Origin: a virus
DNA: 30,544 nucleotides
Direction: 5' to 3' (one strand)
Virus record (IMG/VR): IMGVR_UViG_3300047476_000884
Span: 1 to 30,544 of that record
Position numbers and translations under genes: made by a program. A model generated the notes under the pieces. That model had not been told where the DNA came from. It saw only the letters and a program-made list of their open reading frames with translations, and searched no databases. Shown here piece after piece: positions 29,000-30,544 of this stretch. Position 1 is the first letter of the stretch, and each line of letters opens with the position of its first letter.

Positions 29000-29659
29000 A
29001 TGGCAAAAGACAAAAAATCATTTATCCTATACAGTGATGCGATTCACACGGTAGAAAAGCTATCTGATACGGATGCAGGGCAATTGCTAAAGCACTTGCT
29101 GAGATACGTAAACGACCAAAATCCAACCACTGAAAATCCTTTAGTTGAGATTGCTTTTGAACCTATTAAACAGCAACTTAAGCGCGACCTTGTGAAGTTT
29201 AATGAAGTCAAGGTAAAACGAAGTGAAGCAGGTAAGGCGGGGGCTAGCAAAAGATGGCAAGAAATAGCAAATGCTAGCAAAGGCATACAAACGATAGCAA
29301 GTATAGCTGTAAATGATAATGATAATGATAGTGTAATAGATAATAATATTAACTATCAAGCGTTGCTTGATTTTGTAAATGAAACTTTTGGACGAAAATT
29401 CAAAGTGATTACTGATAAGGTTAAAAAATCATACAAGGCGCGACTAAAGGAAGGCTACAGGAAAGAAGATATTTTTGAGGCTATCAAGAATTGCAAAAAC
29501 GTAAAATACCACATAGAGAATAATTACCAATATTGCACCCCTGAATTTTTCAGTAGGTCTGAAACTTTGGACAAGTATGCCGACCGAACTATCGTAACGG
29601 AAAGCGATGCTATTGTAAAACATTTAAGAGCTTACGCCAATGCTTCTAAAACAAGGTGA
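29000..29659 (+). CDS. Replication-initiation / helicase-loader-like protein
   Basis: 219 residues. The first 75 resemble DUF6291-type N-termini (FILYSDAIHTVEKLSDTDAG). A charged linker holds an Asn/Asp run (VNDNDNDSVIDNNIN). The C-terminal FVNETFGRKFKVITDKVKKS and YRKEDIFEAIKNCKNVKYH plus TPEFFSRSETLDKYAD match the conserved C-terminal domain of phage replication proteins (Phg_2220_C type). It probably recruits the helicase encoded just after it, with which it overlaps by 20 bases. Confidence 0.75.
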   Translation: MAKDKKSFILYSDAIHTVEKLSDTDAGQLLKHLLRYVNDQNPTTENPLVEIAFEPIKQQLKRDLVKFNEVKVKRSEAGKAGASKRWQEIANASKGIQTIASIAVNDNDNDSVIDNNINYQALLDFVNETFGRKFKVITDKVKKSYKARLKEGYRKEDIFEAIKNCKNVKYHIENNYQYCTPEFFSRSETLDKYADRTIVTESDAIVKHLRAYANASKTR

Positions 29660-30544
29660 TTCCCTGCAATACTTGCTAGATGTCCGAGATGGCAAAATAA
29701 AGCAAGGTCTTGGCATAGGATGCCAATTAGATGAGTATTTAAAATTCAAGCCAAAGCAACTCAATATCATTCTAGGCCATGACAACGTAGGTAAGTCTTA
29801 TTGGATTAATTGGTACTTTCTTACGCTGGCATTAAAGCACGGTCTTACGTTTTGTATTTGGTCAGGTGAAAACCACAAAGGGCAAATCCTGCGCGACATG
29901 GTACAAATGTACAGAGGTAAGCATTTCCATAAATTGAGCCATTCGCAAATCATGGCCGACGTTGGATATTTGGAACAGTATTTTGTGTTCATTGACAACG
30001 CAAATATGTACAAGCCTGAGCAGATTTTAGAGTTGTTTAAGGAAAGCGGTGCCAATGTCGGGCTAATCGACCCATTCACAGGTTTGCACAGGGAGATGTC
30101 ATACTCGGGCAATTACGACTTCATGAATAAAGCACGTCAGTTTGCAAATCAAACAGGCATGACAATTTACATAAATACCCACCCAAATACTGAAAGTGGC
30201 CGAAGCAGTAACCTGTATGCAGAAGGTGAGTTGAAAGGACATTTGAAAGCCCCCTTAAAGGATGGAATTGAGGGTGGCAAGGCCTTTTTGAATCGCTGTG
30301 ATGATATGATCGTGATACACCGACTTGTTAAACACCCTGAACATAAATACAATACTTGGGTAATGGTTGAAAAAGTCAAGGACATGGAGACGGGAGGCAA
30401 GCACACCGAACTAGAAAGCCCTGTTGTCTTTGATTTCAATAAAGGATTAGGTTTTGAGGTCATGGCAGTAGACCCATTAAAGGCATTTAGGCCACAGGAA
30501 GTACAGCAACAAATACCAATACAAAGCGAAATGCTTTCAACATC
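29640..30544 (+). CDS. DnaB-like replicative helicase, partial
   Basis: At least 301 residues to the window end, without a stop. Walker A is GHDNVGKS (46-53). A Walker B-like VGLIDPFTGL and a later YINTHPNTESGR (a His after beta strand, as in RecA/DnaB folds) are visible. DnaB-family helicases unwind DNA at the phage fork. Start ATG 29640 overlaps the loader gene by 20 bases. The N-terminal helical domain of a full-length DnaB is short or missing, so this is a compact phage version. The 3' end is outside the window. Confidence 0.8.
   Translation, partial: MLLKQGDSLQYLLDVRDGKIKQGLGIGCQLDEYLKFKPKQLNIILGHDNVGKSYWINWYFLTLALKHGLTFCIWSGENHKGQILRDMVQMYRGKHFHKLSHSQIMADVGYLEQYFVFIDNANMYKPEQILELFKESGANVGLIDPFTGLHREMSYSGNYDFMNKARQFANQTGMTIYINTHPNTESGRSSNLYAEGELKGHLKAPLKDGIEGGKAFLNRCDDMIVIHRLVKHPEHKYNTWVMVEKVKDMETGGKHTELESPVVFDFNKGLGFEVMAVDPLKAFRPQEVQQQIPIQSEMLST

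Noticed and set aside
1-30544. CRISPR array, insertion sequence, toxin-antitoxin or defence system
   Set aside because: No regularly spaced direct repeats, transposase, terminal inverted repeats or recognisable defence genes were seen on either strand.
1-30544. Integrase or attachment site showing a prophage
   Set aside because: No tyrosine or serine recombinase motif and no duplicated core were found. Lifestyle stays undetermined because the window is only part of the genome.

Overview
The window is a contiguous piece of a tailed-phage genome (free phage or prophage; no integrase or attachment site is visible) from a host in the phylum Bacteroidota. Three things point to that host. Promoters match the Bacteroidota pattern TTTG-N19-TAnnTTTG, best seen at 26349-26379. 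Start codons follow A-rich leaders with no Shine-Dalgarno motif. Several families (DUF4494, the KPIPLTEAWLLKFGF-type protein, the tail proteins) are typical of Bacteroidota phages. All genes are on the + strand, tightly packed, and often joined by ATGA or longer overlaps. A large tape measure with no sheath gene suggests a siphovirus.

Layout. (1) 1-6280, recombination and early genes: the end of a DUF4406-like gene, an SbcC/Rad50-like ATPase with a zinc hook, a roughly 300-bp non-coding stretch carrying a tRNA-like RNA, RecT, an MBL-fold protein interrupted by an in-frame TGA, and small genes. (2) 6304-10061: a terminator and a TAccTTTG promoter, a sigma-like regulator, small genes, small and large terminase, then a two-frame gene with a nine-T slippery run. 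(3) 10048-16560, tail tip and tape measure. (4) 16655-19692: XkdF-like prohead protease, scaffold/decoration protein, major capsid, major tail protein. (5) 19711-24663: a second terminator/promoter pair, then portal (with a C-terminal extension), connector, tail-completion and fibre genes. (6) 24660-26286, lysis: small membrane protein, holin-like protein, unimolecular spanin, predicted endolysin, strong terminator. (7) 26349-28880: a strong promoter with a palindromic operator drives eleven very small genes. (8) 28889-30544: a promoter and an approximately 82-nt structured RNA ending in an intrinsic terminator, then a replication-initiation protein and a DnaB-like helicase cut by the window edge.

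How it may work together. A 14-bp palindrome-like element (TATAAATAnTTATA) lies at three early-type promoters (before the SbcC-like gene, before the tRNA-like RNA and recT, and before the small-gene operon), suggesting one repressor controls them. The late genes look controlled separately, through the sigma-like protein and terminator/promoter sites.

The most unusual signal is in the MBL gene. A 9-bp perfect hairpin is followed at once by CAG-TGA-CAA inside the HxHxDH metal motif. If the ribosome skips six bases, from one glutamine codon to the other, the canonical motif is restored exactly. This may be a stop-codon hop, or the gene may simply be broken. Family assignments come from recognised motifs and order; no database search was run.
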